Positions 16,005 to 24,994 of a stretch of DNA of 43,650 bases are shown one piece after another. A program made the position numbers and the translations under genes. Positions within the stretch are counted from its first letter, which is position 1, and each line of letters opens with the position of its first letter. The notes beneath the pieces were generated by a model. That model was not told the origin of the DNA. It did not search any database and was given only the letters and a program-made list of their open reading frames with translations. The stretch is taken from NCBI GenBank assembly GCA_964568805.1, contig CAZMRW010000027.1:1-43650 (forward strand), read 5' to 3'. The DNA is from CAZMRW01 sp964568805. Its GTDB lineage: Bacteria; Pseudomonadota; Gammaproteobacteria; Methylococcales; Methylomonadaceae.

Positions 16005-16937
16005 CTAACGATTAGCTAAAAACCAGGTCGACGAAATCCGGTTATGGGTAATGCCCATGCTGGCCTGGATGAAATCCAGCAATTCATGTAATTGTGCTGG
16101 ATTAACGCTTTGAATATCAATGGTTAATAATGAGTCTTCCAATGTTGTCAGATGTTCCGTGAAGCCTTCCGAAAGCGGAAGCTGTTTGACGCAGTCTTCG
16201 ACTTCCTTGATACAATGCCGGACGGAACGGGGAAAATTTATATCCTTGAGCAGGTAGTCCAGAACGTCTCCGCTGCTGATTCGATTCCGGCGATGTTTCC
16301 GATACATCAGCAATGCGCTTAGGGATTTGAGTAGATTGACCCATAGCGTATTTTCGTATTCCCGCATTTTATCGCTGCGGTCGTCGGCCAAAAGAGTTGA
16401 GCCTATATCCAGAATTCGTGTGGTCATATCGGCTCTTTCGATATTTCTCCCCAAACGGATAAACTGAAATGCTTCGTTTTGGCTCATCGCTCCGCATAAA
16501 AAACCGGTGAACCGCTGGCAGCCTTGCATCATTTCATTCAGCAATAAGACTCGTCCGCGCCGGTTGGAAACGGAGTTAACATTATTCTTGGCAAACAAAT
16601 ACATTTCGTTAACCTGCTCCCATGCTTCATCAGGCATAAGTTCGCGAGAGGTTCTAATATTCTCGCGGGCATAATTTAACGAGGAGAACAATGATCCCGG
16701 ATTCGCCGTGTCAGCGAGCAGGAAATGCATGGTATTTTGTTCATTGGGAAGGTTATGAATTTGATAAAATTTTTCTTCCGCACCGAATATATTAAGCAGA
16801 TTTCGCCAGCTCATTTCCAAGCCCATCGGCAAATCGAACATCAGATTCATATAAACGCTAATCAAACGTGCCGTGTTTTCAGTCCGTTCCAGATAGCGGG
16901 CAAGCCAATATAACCGTTCGGCTGAGCGCGATAACAT
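16005..16937 (-). CDS. Alpha-E domain protein (DUF403)
   Basis: A 310-residue helical protein beginning MLSRSAERLYWLARYLERTE, the N-terminal signature of the alpha-E family, and containing GRNIERADMTTRILD. These proteins are always found beside circularly permuted ATP-grasp enzymes and are thought to assist peptide-bond-like ligation reactions of unknown product. ATG 16937 is chosen over ATG 16964 because GGAG lies 8 bases upstream and the codon follows the upstream gene's stop by 2 bases. It is the second gene of the operon. No transglutaminase-like third gene, a frequent partner, follows here. Confidence 0.88.
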   Translation of the reverse strand: MLSRSAERLYWLARYLERTENTARLISVYMNLMFDLPMGLEMSWRNLLNIFGAEEKFYQIHNLPNEQNTMHFLLADTANPGSLFSSLNYARENIRTSRELMPDEAWEQVNEMYLFAKNNVNSVSNRRGRVLLLNEMMQGCQRFTGFLCGAMSQNEAFQFIRLGRNIERADMTTRILDIGSTLLADDRSDKMREYENTLWVNLLKSLSALLMYRKHRRNRISSGDVLDYLLKDINFPRSVRHCIKEVEDCVKQLPLSEGFTEHLTTLEDSLLTIDIQSVNPAQLHELLDFIQASMGITHNRISSTWFLANR

Positions 16938-16939
16938 GT

Positions 16940-18388
16940 TTAAGTCTCCATATTGATAATCCATGTGTCTTTACTGCCGCCCCCTTGCGAGGAATTGACG
17001 ACCAGAGAGCCTTTTTTTAAGGCAACGCGCGTCAATCCGCCCGTTGTCACGAAGCTGTTTTCCCCTTGCAGGATAAAAGGACGAAGGTCGATGTGGCGCG
17101 GTTCCAGTTGATTTTCGCATAACGTGGGACAGGTTGAAAGCGCCAACGTGGGTTGGGCGATATAGTTACGGGGCTGATCCTGAATGATTTTATGAAATTT
17201 CCTGAGTTCCGAATCAGTTGCGTGCGGGCCGACCAGCATTCCGTAGCCGCCGGATTCATTGGCGGGTTTCACCACCAGTTCGTCGAGATGTGCCAGCACA
17301 TAATCAAGATCATCGTCGTTACTGCATAAATAGGTCGGAACATTGGGCAGAATGGGTTCTTCATTAAGATAGTAGCGGATCATCTGGGGAACGTAGGCAT
17401 AGACCACTTTATCATCGGCAACTCCGGAACCGGGGGCATTGGCCAAGGCGATATTACCCGCTTTCCATGCACGTATCAGGCCCTTTGCGCCTAACAGGGA
17501 ATCTTTACGGAACACCTCGGGATCGAGGAACTGGTCATCAATTCGCCGGTAAATAACGTCCACTTTTTCCAGGCCGCTGATGGTGCGCATATAGACGCAA
17601 TCGTCGTCCTGAACCACCAGATCATCACCTTCCACCAGTTCCGCACCGATTTGTTGCGCCAGAAAGGCGTGTTCAAAATAGGCCGAATTAAAAATTCCCG
17701 GCGTCAGTACTGCAATTCGTGGCTCATTGTTCTGACCGGGCGCTATGGATGCCAGCATTTCAAATAAATGGGCCGGATAATCATCAACCGGAAGCACGTC
17801 GAGATCCTGAAGGAGTTCCGGAAATACGCGTTTAGTGATCACGCGGTTTCCGATCATATAGGACACACCGGAGGGAACTCGCAAATTATCTTCAAGCACA
17901 TAAAATATGCCGTCAATATCCCTGACCAGATCGCTGCCGCAAATATTCGCCCAAATCCCGTGTTTGGGCTTTATGCCGACGCATTCCTTAAGGAAGTTTT
18001 TTGAACTGTTGATAATTTCCGCGGGGATCAAACCCTCCTTGATAAACGATTGCTCGTTATACATATCGTTAATAAAGCAATTGAGCGCTTTAAGGCGCTG
18101 CTTCAGCCCGATCTCAATGCGCTGCCACTCCCGATAGTCGATAATACGAGGAATAATGTCGAATGGCCATGCTCTATCGATATTGCCTTCATCACTATAG
18201 ACGGTAAAGGTAATCCCCATTTCCATGATCGCCATTTCCGCGGCGGTTTTACGGGCATCAAGGGCGTTGCCGTCGAGACTGTCCAGATAATTGCTTAAAT
18301 GGAAACTGGACGCACGCGCCTGGTTCTTGGAGCAACGCATTTCATCGAAGGCGTTGCTAACTGGATAGTGATCCCATAATGATGCCAT
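16940..18388 (-). CDS. Circularly permuted ATP-grasp enzyme (DUF404/DUF407 type)
   Basis: A 482-residue predicted amide- or peptide-forming ligase. Recognised blocks include the N-terminal PFDIIPRIID, GIWANICGSDLVRDIDG, FYVLEDNLRVPSGVSYM (ATP-grasp metal/ATP residues), ESGGYGMLVGP and RHIDLRPFIL...TTGGLTRVAL...SSQGGGSKDTW at the C-terminus. The product is unknown in this family. The start is set at ATG 18388, because GGAGGT stands 7 bases before it; the longer frame to 18433 has a poor ribosome site. It is coupled to the alpha-E gene. A sigma54-type promoter and NtrC-like sites lie upstream, pointing to nitrogen-limited expression. Confidence 0.88.
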   Translation of the reverse strand: MASLWDHYPVSNAFDEMRCSKNQARASSFHLSNYLDSLDGNALDARKTAAEMAIMEMGITFTVYSDEGNIDRAWPFDIIPRIIDYREWQRIEIGLKQRLKALNCFINDMYNEQSFIKEGLIPAEIINSSKNFLKECVGIKPKHGIWANICGSDLVRDIDGIFYVLEDNLRVPSGVSYMIGNRVITKRVFPELLQDLDVLPVDDYPAHLFEMLASIAPGQNNEPRIAVLTPGIFNSAYFEHAFLAQQIGAELVEGDDLVVQDDDCVYMRTISGLEKVDVIYRRIDDQFLDPEVFRKDSLLGAKGLIRAWKAGNIALANAPGSGVADDKVVYAYVPQMIRYYLNEEPILPNVPTYLCSNDDDLDYVLAHLDELVVKPANESGGYGMLVGPHATDSELRKFHKIIQDQPRNYIAQPTLALSTCPTLCENQLEPRHIDLRPFILQGENSFVTTGGLTRVALKKGSLVVNSSQGGGSKDTWIINMET

Positions 18389-18528
18389 GGCGCATACCTC
18401 CGATAAAAAGCCATTGAAATATGTCGGACTCATATCTCTGCCGTGTTGTAAAAAAAGGCGCTAATTCCTATTCAGAAAAGCGCCCAGATAAGGTACAACA
18501 CACGAGGAGAACATCTTGTTGATGATAA

Positions 18529-18544
18529 AGCAGGATTTATGCCA
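18529..18544 (-). promoter_or_regulatory. Predicted sigma54 promoter of the ATP-grasp/alpha-E operon
   Basis: Read on the minus strand the site is TGGCATAAATCCTGCT: the GG of the -24 element and the GC of the -12 element are exactly 10 bases apart, and the -24 box matches TGGCA. The -12 box has CTGC instead of TTGC. Transcription would begin near 18518, about 130 bases before the chosen start codon. Upstream NtrC-like sites support it. Confidence 0.6.
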
Positions 18545-18616
18545 TGTTTGTTAAACCGGTTTTTGTAGCCGCCAAGCAGCGTAAATAGAATCTAGAGTGT
18601 CTGTCATAAGTTGATT

Positions 18617-18665
18617 TGCACTAATCTGGTGCTTCAGTCTTATGCTATCGACTCCAATCGGTGCG
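18617..18665 (-). promoter_or_regulatory. NtrC-like enhancer sites
   Basis: TGCACTAATCTGGTGCT at 18617-18633 is an excellent match to the palindromic NtrC (NRI) site of enterobacterial glnA. A weaker half-conserved copy begins at 18649 (CGACTCCAATCGGTGCG), 32 bases further upstream. Measured to the predicted start near 18518, the centres fall at about -107 and -139, almost the same as the -108/-140 enhancers of E. coli glnAp2. The strong site is what I see directly; the second is suggestive. Confidence 0.6.
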
Positions 18666-19447
18666 GGACTGAGCCCGGTTATTGAAAAGAGGCTTGCCGG
18701 GATGCGTCAAATCACGATATTGAAATGGCTGCGTCTACGTTGAAGTGTATCGTTTAAAGCCCATGCCCGGCCTGAAGTTTAGGAGATTAAACAAACGGGA
18801 TATGAGGCTGTTTTGCCTGCGTATCGGATCATGCATCATGAATTTTGATTTATTTCAGACCCGGAGGGGAGGGAGTGACGGGATTGAGTAAATAGTCCTG
18901 AAATTGATGTGATGATAATGCTGCTTGCGCCTTCAGAAATGGGCGTGCTTTGATTAGATGTTTGACAATTCATAAAAAGGTGCGGATTAATTTAATTGTA
19001 AAACTCTGGGCTTGTGCAAGCCTCAATGAGGCAGAGGAAAATCACAGAAAGCACGATTAGAAAAGAATGATGGATAAAGCTTCAATGAGGCCCCGGCGTA
19101 AGGCCGGGGAGTACTAACTCCAAATGCATGTTTAGAGCAAAATCTGTTCGATGAAATCATTTTCATGATCGTTGGGATGGTTAGTTTGCTTTAACGAATA
19201 CGAACCAGCGCCGCTGTCTTACAGCCCAATATTATCAAAACTCTTACCGGTGGAATTTCTTGGGAATGGGTTTATCGATGTCATCGATCGACAATCTGGA
19301 GGGTCTGGTGAGGTAAAAGTGCAAAGTCGACGATGCTATGTCAACATGGCGTTAACTGTCATGATGTTGACACCCTCATCAAGGCAACAGGAAGGATTGG
19401 CATTGCCTTCGAAGGTTATTCTTGCAGCAACGCCAAGTTAAGTCATT
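18666..19447. other. Gene-free stretch between the NtrC-like sites and the HbpS-like gene
   Basis: I find no convincing reading frame on either strand. The only structure I note is CCCCGGC...GCCGGGG near 19091-19109, a short GC-rich hairpin without a U-tract. The rest is unremarkable AT-rich DNA and could hold a small RNA or 3' untranslated sequence of the gene to the right. Confidence 0.4.
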
Positions 19448-19882
19448 TCAAGTTCGCCATGGGTGCGCGGGAAGGTCGGAAAGTCCGATCGTATCCACGC
19501 CTGCCTTGGCAACAAGATGATCGTTTTCAACCGAACTGCCGCTCACGCCAATCGCCCCTATCAGAATGCCGTCGTTGTTCACGATGGGCAGTCCTCCCGG
19601 AAAGGTAATCAAGCCGTCATTGGAGTGTTCTATCCCAAACAAAGGCCCCGCAGGCTGCGAAAGTTTACCTATCTGGCCTGTGGGCATGCCGAAGTAACAC
19701 GCCGTTTTCGCCTTTTTGACGGCAATATCGATACTCCCGACCCAGGCATCGTTCATTCGGGCAAAGGCCTTCAAATTGGCCCCGGAGTCGACCACCGCAA
19801 TACACATTTGGGTGCCGGTTTCCTCGGCTTTCTTGATGGCCGCTTTAATAGCTTGATGAGCTTCTTCGTAGCTTACATGCAT
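19448..19882 (-). CDS. GlcG/HbpS family haem-binding-like protein
   Basis: A 144-residue protein of the GlcG/HbpS (DUF336) fold. The family blocks are VSYEEAHQAIKAAI, IAVVDSGANLKAFARMNDAW, AVKKAKTACYFGMPTG, FPGGLPIVNNDGILIGAIGVSG and the C-terminal AKAGVD. Members have been linked to haem binding, corrinoid or glycolate metabolism; the role here is unknown. ATG 19882 has GAGGA 9 bases upstream and starts the conserved domain; longer forms to 19996 lack a ribosome site and family support. It stands alone, with a gene-free stretch on its 3' side. Confidence 0.85.
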   Translation of the reverse strand: MHVSYEEAHQAIKAAIKKAEETGTQMCIAVVDSGANLKAFARMNDAWVGSIDIAVKKAKTACYFGMPTGQIGKLSQPAGPLFGIEHSNDGLITFPGGLPIVNNDGILIGAIGVSGSSVENDHLVAKAGVDTIGLSDLPAHPWRT

Positions 19883-20082
19883 GGCGTTCTTCCTCACCTG
19901 TTGATTGTAAAAGTCAAATCCGGATGGCGTTTGCGCCATGTCGTATGAATAGATATTGAGCAACAGTTCCGGAAAAGGTTCCCGTTCACCGATCAACGGG
20001 TTTTGACATTCCTGAATCGTTGCTTCGAAATTTTTTCGAAAGTTTCCCGGTTATGATTGATGCCGGGAATTGATGGCATGCA

Positions 20083-20328
20083 TTAGGTAAGCGCTATAAA
20101 TTCATCGACACGGGTTTGGTCAAACGGCCAAGCCAGTTCTCGTCCGGTTTCCGGATGGTACAAGACAGGAATGCGCGTTGCATAGAGCTCATGCCAGTGC
20201 TTGTCTTCGGCAATATCGATGGTGTCGATAGTGACTGTTTTCAGACTATCGGCCAAACATAGTCTAACGATGTCTTCCGCCTGTTCGCATAGATGGCAGC
20301 CGGCTGTACCAAAGAGTACCAGATGCAT
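20083..20328 (-). CDS. Glutaredoxin-like protein with CxxC motif
   Basis: An 81-residue thioredoxin-fold protein beginning MHLVLFGTAGCHLCEQAEDI, with the redox pair in GCHLCE, and a typical TRIPVLYHPETGRELAWPFD cis-proline region. It fits the DUF836/glutaredoxin-like family of small thiol proteins. ATG 20328 lies 2 bases after the stop of the UPF0114 gene, so translation is probably coupled; the longer frame upstream runs through that gene and is not protein-like. Substrate unknown. Confidence 0.85.
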   Translation of the reverse strand: MHLVLFGTAGCHLCEQAEDIVRLCLADSLKTVTIDTIDIAEDKHWHELYATRIPVLYHPETGRELAWPFDQTRVDEFIALT

Positions 20329-20330
20329 GA

Positions 20331-20837
20331 TTAATGCTTGGTCAGTTTGCCCTGAAACGCCATCAGCAGCGCCGAGATGACCAGGGTGATATGGATCAGC
20401 ATGTACCACAGCAATTTAGTATTGTCGGTCGCAATAATATTCATGAAAACCTTCAATAAATGGATAGATGATATCGCCACGATCGACGAGGCCACCTTCA
20501 TTTTCAGCGAACCGTAATCATGCGTTCCGAGCCAGTCCAGTTTTTCAGTGGTTTCCGCTATCTCCAGACGCGACACAAAGTTTTCGTAACCGCTGAACAT
20601 GACGATAACTATCAAACTGCCGACCATGGTCAGGTCGATCAATGTCAGTAATTTAAGAATGAGATCGGACTCGCTCATTTCCAGGATGTGGGGGAAAAAA
20701 TGATAGAGCTCCTGAAAAAATTTTACGAATAAGGCCAGCATTGCCAAACTCATGCCGACATAAATCGGTGCCAGAATCCAGCGGCTGGCATACATGAGTC
20801 GTTCCAGGGAGCTTGCTATTTGTTGCGGTAGGGACAT
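20331..20837 (-). CDS. UPF0114 (YqhA-like) membrane protein
   Basis: A 168-residue protein with four predicted membrane helices. The N-terminus YASRWILAPIYVGMSLAMLAL and the later DLTMVGSLIVIVMFSGYENFVS are diagnostic of the UPF0114/YqhA family, whose function is not established. Full length. It precedes the glutaredoxin-like gene and follows metH on the same strand after an 85-bp gap that contains an inverted heptamer repeat. Confidence 0.9.
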   Translation of the reverse strand: MSLPQQIASSLERLMYASRWILAPIYVGMSLAMLALFVKFFQELYHFFPHILEMSESDLILKLLTLIDLTMVGSLIVIVMFSGYENFVSRLEIAETTEKLDWLGTHDYGSLKMKVASSIVAISSIHLLKVFMNIIATDNTKLLWYMLIHITLVISALLMAFQGKLTKH

Positions 20838-20847
20838 GGATAAGATA

Positions 20848-20918
20848 AAAGGCTAAAGGCTAAAAGTAAAATTATAACCCTGTTTTATTAAAGCAGTCTT
20901 TTTTCGCTTTTAGCCTTT
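20848..20918. repeat. Short heptamer repeat with inverted arm
   Basis: AAAGGCTAAAGGCTAAAAG (20848-20866) holds two and a half copies of a 7-base unit (AAGGCTA). CTTTTAGCCTTT (20907-20918) is the exact complement of the last 12 bases (20855-20866), with a 40-base loop. It lies 5 bases beyond the metH stop and has the same plan as the element at 7889-7998. It could act as a transcript-end hairpin, though no U-tract follows. Confidence 0.7.
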
Positions 20919-20922
20919 CGTC

Positions 20923-23900
20923 TTAGTGATGCAAATGAGCCGCCAGCCAGCGTTGGGCCACTTCTTCCGGGATGCCTTTTCGCCTCGCATAATCTTGCAA
21001 CTGGTCTTTATCAATTTTTCCGACATTGAAGTATTGCGACTCGGGGTGCGAAAAATACCAGCCGCTGACGGCCGATGCCGGATACATCGCGTAACTTTCG
21101 GTCAGTTTGATAGTGGTATGTTCGGTGACATTGAGCAGTTCGAATAATTTGCCTTTCTCGGTATGATCGGGGCAGGCCGGATAACCGGGCGCCGGACGGA
21201 TACCTTGATAGGCCTCGTTGATCAACTGCTCGGCATTATGCTGCTCGTCCTTGGCGTAACCCCAGTAGTCCGTTCTGACCGCCTGATGCATGTATTCGGC
21301 GAAAGCTTCTGCCAGCCGGTCCGCGAGGGCCTTTAGCATGATGGCGCTGTAGTCGTCGTGATCGCGTTCGAATTCTTCCAGTTTACGTTCTATGCCGATG
21401 CCGGTGGTGACGGCGAAAGCGCCAATATAATCGGCAATGCCGCTGCCTGCGGGCGCTATGAAATCGGACAGGCAGTAATTGGGGCGGCCCGGTGCCTTGA
21501 CATTTTGCTGGCGTAGATGATGCAGGGTTTCACGCTGTTGAGTCCGGGTTTCATCCGTATAGACAATGACATCGTCGCCGTCGCTATTGGCCGGGAAAAA
21601 ACCGATGACGGCGCGTGCGGTCAACCAGTGTTCATTGATGATTTTTTTCAGCATCGCTTGCGCGTCGTCGAACAGTTTTCTGGCCTCGATACCGACCACG
21701 CTGTCATCCAGAATTTTGGGATAACGCCCGGCCATCTCCCAGGTTTGAAAAAATGGCGTCCAGTCGATATACCAGACCAGGGTATCCAGCGGGAAATTAT
21801 CTATGACCTTGGTTCCTAAAAATGAAGGTTTCACCGGTTCATAGCCGCCCCAGACCATTTTATTGCGCCTGGCCTGTTCAAGGCTGTGCTGCTTGGTCTT
21901 TGCCTCCCTGCCTTTATGCCTGTCCCTGACTTCGAGATATTCGGCACGTATGCTGTCGACAAAGTCCTGCTTCAGCTCGGCGCTTAACAGGTTGCTGGCG
22001 ACGCCGACGCCGCGCGATGCATCCGGAACATAGACTGTCGGACCGTCGTAGTGAGGCTCGATTTTCACTGCGGTATGAGCGCGCGAGGTGGTCGCTCCGC
22101 CGATCATGAGCGGTATCGTAAAGCCCTGACGCTGCATTTCCTTGGCGATATGCGCCATTTCGTCCAGGGACGGGGTAATCAGACCGCTTAAGCCGATAAT
22201 GTCGACGTTTTCCAGGCGTGCCGTTTGCAGAATTTTTTCCGACGGCACCATGACGCCGAGATCGATGACCTCGTAGTTATTGCATTGCAGGACAACGCCG
22301 ACGATATTTTTGCCGATATCATGCACATCGCCCTTGACGGTGGCCATCAGGATTTTTCCGTTGGTCTGCCTTTCACCTGATTTATCGGCCTCCATAAAGG
22401 GCATCAGATAGGCGACCGCTTTTTTCATGACGCGGGCGGATTTTACAACCTGAGGCAAGAACATTTTGCCGGCGCCAAAGAGATCGCCGACGACATTCAT
22501 GCCGTCCATCAATGCGCCTTCAATGACATGCAGCGGCCTTCCGGCTTCCAACCGGGCCTGTTCGGTGTCTTCATCGATGTAATCGGTGATGCCTTTGACC
22601 AGGGCATGTTCAAGGCGCTTGCTGACCGGCCAGCTGCGCCATTCCAGATGTTCCTGTTTGACTTCGCCGCTGGTGCCATCGCTGCGGTACTTTTCGGCGA
22701 TTTCCAGTAATTTTTCGGTGGCGCCGGCATGAAGGTTCAGCACCACATCCTCTACGGTCTCTCTCAAATCGGCCGGTATATCTTCATAGATCGCCAGTTG
22801 TCCGGCGTTGACGATGCCCATATCCATGCCCGCCTGAATGGCATGATACAGGAACACGGCATGAATGGCCTCACGCACCGGATTGTTGCCGCGGAAAGAA
22901 AAGGATACGTTGGAAACGCCGCCGGAAATGAGCGCATAAGGCAATGTTTGCTTGATCTCGCGGGTCGCATCGATAAAGTCCAGGCCGTAATTGTTATGAT
23001 CATCGATGCCGGTGGCGATGGCAAAAATATTCGGATCGAAAATGATGTCTTCGGGTGGAAATCCGACTTGCTCGGTCAGAATGCGGTAAGCTCTTTGGCA
23101 TATTTCGACCTTTCTATTTTTGGTGTCGGCCTGCCCCAGTTCATCGAAGGCCATGACGATCACGGCAGCGCCATAGCGGCGGACCAGCTTGGCGTGCTGG
23201 ATGAACGCAGCCTCGCCTTCCTTCAGCGAGATCGAATTGACGATGCCTTTACCCTGTATGCATTTTAGGCCGGCTTCCAGAATCTCCCATTTCGAGGAAT
23301 CCAGCATGATCGGCACTTTGGCGATATCCGGTTCGGATGCGATCAGCATCAAAAAACGCACCATGGCGTCTTTGGACTCCAACATGCCTTCATCCATGTT
23401 GATGTCGATAATCTGGGCGCCGTTTTCCACCTGCTGTTTGGCGATATCCAGTGCGGCTTCGTAATCGCCGCCGACGATCAGGCGCTTGAACACAGCCGAT
23501 CCGGTGACGTTGGTGCGCTCGCCGACATTGACAAACAGGCTGTCAGGACCTATCGACATTGCTTCAAGCCCGGCCAGCCGACATTGTTTCGGAATATCCG
23601 GAACGACTCTTGGTTTATATTTAGACACCGCTTCAATGATGGCCTTGATATGCGCCGGCGTCGTCCCGCAGCAGCCGCCGATAATGTTTAAATAGCCTGA
23701 TCGTGCCCAGTCGGCCAGTTCTTCCGCCATCGCTTCCGGCGATTCATCGTATTCCCCGAATTCATTGGGCAGGCCGGCATTGGGATGAGCCGAAATATAG
23801 GTATCGGCAATGCCGGAAAGTTCATCGATATGCTGGCGAAGTTCTTTTGCGCCCAGAGCGCAATTGAAGCCGAAAGAAATCGGTTCCGCATGTTTTAATG

Positions 23901-24597
23901 AATGCCAGAACGCGGCGACGGTCTGCCCAGAAAGGGTCCTGCCGGAGGCGTCGGTAATTGTGCCGGAAATCATCACCGGCAGTTTATAGCCGATGGCTTC
24001 AAAATGCTGTTCGACGGCAAATATCGCCGCCTTGGCGTTCAGCGTATCGAAGACCGTTTCAATCAGAATGATATCGGCGCCGCCGTCGATAAGCCCGCGG
24101 GTGGCATCCGTGTAAGCGTCTACCAGTTCGTCGAATGTGATATTGCGAAAGCCCGGGTCATTGACATCGGGCGACATCGATGCCGTGCGGTTGGTCGGGC
24201 CCAGCACGCCGGCAACAAAACGCGGTTGATTCGGATTTTTTGCGGTATACTCGGCCGCGGCTTGGCTCGCCAGCCGGGCAGATTCCAGGTTGATTTCATA
24301 GGCCAGGGATTCCATGCGGTAATCGGCCATGGCAATGCGGGTCGCATTGAAGGTATTGGTTTCGATGATATCGGAACCGGCTTCAAGATAGGCGCCATGA
24401 ATGGCTTTGATAATATCGGGCTGAGTTAATGACAGTAGATCGTTATTGCCTTTAAGATCAACGTCCCACCGGGCGAACCGCTCTCCGCGATAATCTTTTT
24501 CATCCAGTTTATAGCTTTGGATCATGGTGCCCATGGCGCCATCAAGAAACAGGATCTTTTGGGAGAGCTGTTGCTTTAATATGTGTGTTTTACTCAT
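20923..24597 (-). CDS. metH: Cobalamin-dependent methionine synthase MetH
   Basis: A 1224-residue enzyme (E. coli 1227) that transfers methyl from 5-methyltetrahydrofolate through cobalamin to homocysteine. The order is a homocysteine/zinc domain (1-345; zinc cysteines in GFNCALG and GGCCGT at 309-310), a pterin domain (about 355-620; FVNVGERTNVTGS), a cap and B12 domain (about 650-880; DVHDIGKN with the cobalt-ligating His759), and a C-terminal reactivation domain (about 900-1224; RPAPGYPACPDH) that uses AdoMet. All key residues are present. No cobalamin riboswitch or clear MetR site is seen in the 94-bp divergent gap before the DUF2970 gene. Confidence 0.98.
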   Translation of the reverse strand: MSKTHILKQQLSQKILFLDGAMGTMIQSYKLDEKDYRGERFARWDVDLKGNNDLLSLTQPDIIKAIHGAYLEAGSDIIETNTFNATRIAMADYRMESLAYEINLESARLASQAAAEYTAKNPNQPRFVAGVLGPTNRTASMSPDVNDPGFRNITFDELVDAYTDATRGLIDGGADIILIETVFDTLNAKAAIFAVEQHFEAIGYKLPVMISGTITDASGRTLSGQTVAAFWHSLKHAEPISFGFNCALGAKELRQHIDELSGIADTYISAHPNAGLPNEFGEYDESPEAMAEELADWARSGYLNIIGGCCGTTPAHIKAIIEAVSKYKPRVVPDIPKQCRLAGLEAMSIGPDSLFVNVGERTNVTGSAVFKRLIVGGDYEAALDIAKQQVENGAQIIDINMDEGMLESKDAMVRFLMLIASEPDIAKVPIMLDSSKWEILEAGLKCIQGKGIVNSISLKEGEAAFIQHAKLVRRYGAAVIVMAFDELGQADTKNRKVEICQRAYRILTEQVGFPPEDIIFDPNIFAIATGIDDHNNYGLDFIDATREIKQTLPYALISGGVSNVSFSFRGNNPVREAIHAVFLYHAIQAGMDMGIVNAGQLAIYEDIPADLRETVEDVVLNLHAGATEKLLEIAEKYRSDGTSGEVKQEHLEWRSWPVSKRLEHALVKGITDYIDEDTEQARLEAGRPLHVIEGALMDGMNVVGDLFGAGKMFLPQVVKSARVMKKAVAYLMPFMEADKSGERQTNGKILMATVKGDVHDIGKNIVGVVLQCNNYEVIDLGVMVPSEKILQTARLENVDIIGLSGLITPSLDEMAHIAKEMQRQGFTIPLMIGGATTSRAHTAVKIEPHYDGPTVYVPDASRGVGVASNLLSAELKQDFVDSIRAEYLEVRDRHKGREAKTKQHSLEQARRNKMVWGGYEPVKPSFLGTKVIDNFPLDTLVWYIDWTPFFQTWEMAGRYPKILDDSVVGIEARKLFDDAQAMLKKIINEHWLTARAVIGFFPANSDGDDVIVYTDETRTQQRETLHHLRQQNVKAPGRPNYCLSDFIAPAGSGIADYIGAFAVTTGIGIERKLEEFERDHDDYSAIMLKALADRLAEAFAEYMHQAVRTDYWGYAKDEQHNAEQLINEAYQGIRPAPGYPACPDHTEKGKLFELLNVTEHTTIKLTESYAMYPASAVSGWYFSHPESQYFNVGKIDKDQLQDYARRKGIPEEVAQRWLAAHLHH

Positions 24598-24691
24598 CAG
24601 AATTGCCGGAAATTAATCGATGCGACTAAAGTTAAGATTGCTTAAAGGGCGATCAATCACTATTATTTTCATTATTTGACAGGAGACGGGC

Positions 24692-24883
24692 ATGCCGAAA
24701 CCAACGATTATTGAAGTGATTAAAAGCGTACTATCAGCTGCTGTTGGTGTGCAAAGCGATAAAAACAGATTGAAAGATTTTGAACAGGGCTCGTTGCCTG
24801 TTTATATTGTCGCGGGTTTGATTTTCACGGCTCTTTTCGTCATTGGACTGATATTTTTAGTAACCAAAGTTATCGGCGCTTGA
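24692..24883 (+). CDS. DUF2970 small membrane protein
   Basis: A 63-residue protein with the DUF2970 signature: IIEVIKSVLSAAVGVQSDKNR, DFEQGS, and one membrane helix (PVYIVAGLIFTALFVIGLIFLV). AGGAG lies 7 bases before the ATG. Function unknown; the family is frequent in beta- and gammaproteobacteria. It is divergent from metH and ends at a perfect bidirectional terminator. Confidence 0.88.
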   Translation: MPKPTIIEVIKSVLSAAVGVQSDKNRLKDFEQGSLPVYIVAGLIFTALFVIGLIFLVTKVIGA

Positions 24884-24946
24884 CGCTGGAGTCAGGCCAA
24901 TAACCCCGCCTGTTCAACAAAAAAAATTCGAACACGATACACCTAT

Positions 24947-24979
24947 AAAAAAAGCTCAAGCACGGCTTGAGCTTTTTTT
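24947..24979. terminator. Bidirectional intrinsic terminator
   Basis: A perfect 15-bp stem (AAAAAAAGCTCAAGC and its complement) with an ACG loop, A-tract on one side and T-tract on the other. It lies between the convergent DUF2970 gene and the 24995 gene and should stop transcription from both sides. Confidence 0.93.
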
Positions 24980-24994
24980 GCCTGGATCCTTGTA

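Noticed and set aside
19172..19608. Rightward ORFs of 90-91 codons over the HbpS-like gene region
   Set aside because: No ribosome site, unnatural composition, and partly antisense to a recognised protein family.
24598..24691. Cobalamin riboswitch or MetR site upstream of metH
   Set aside because: The 94-bp gap is too short for a B12 riboswitch and no convincing TGAA-N5-TTCA palindrome was found.
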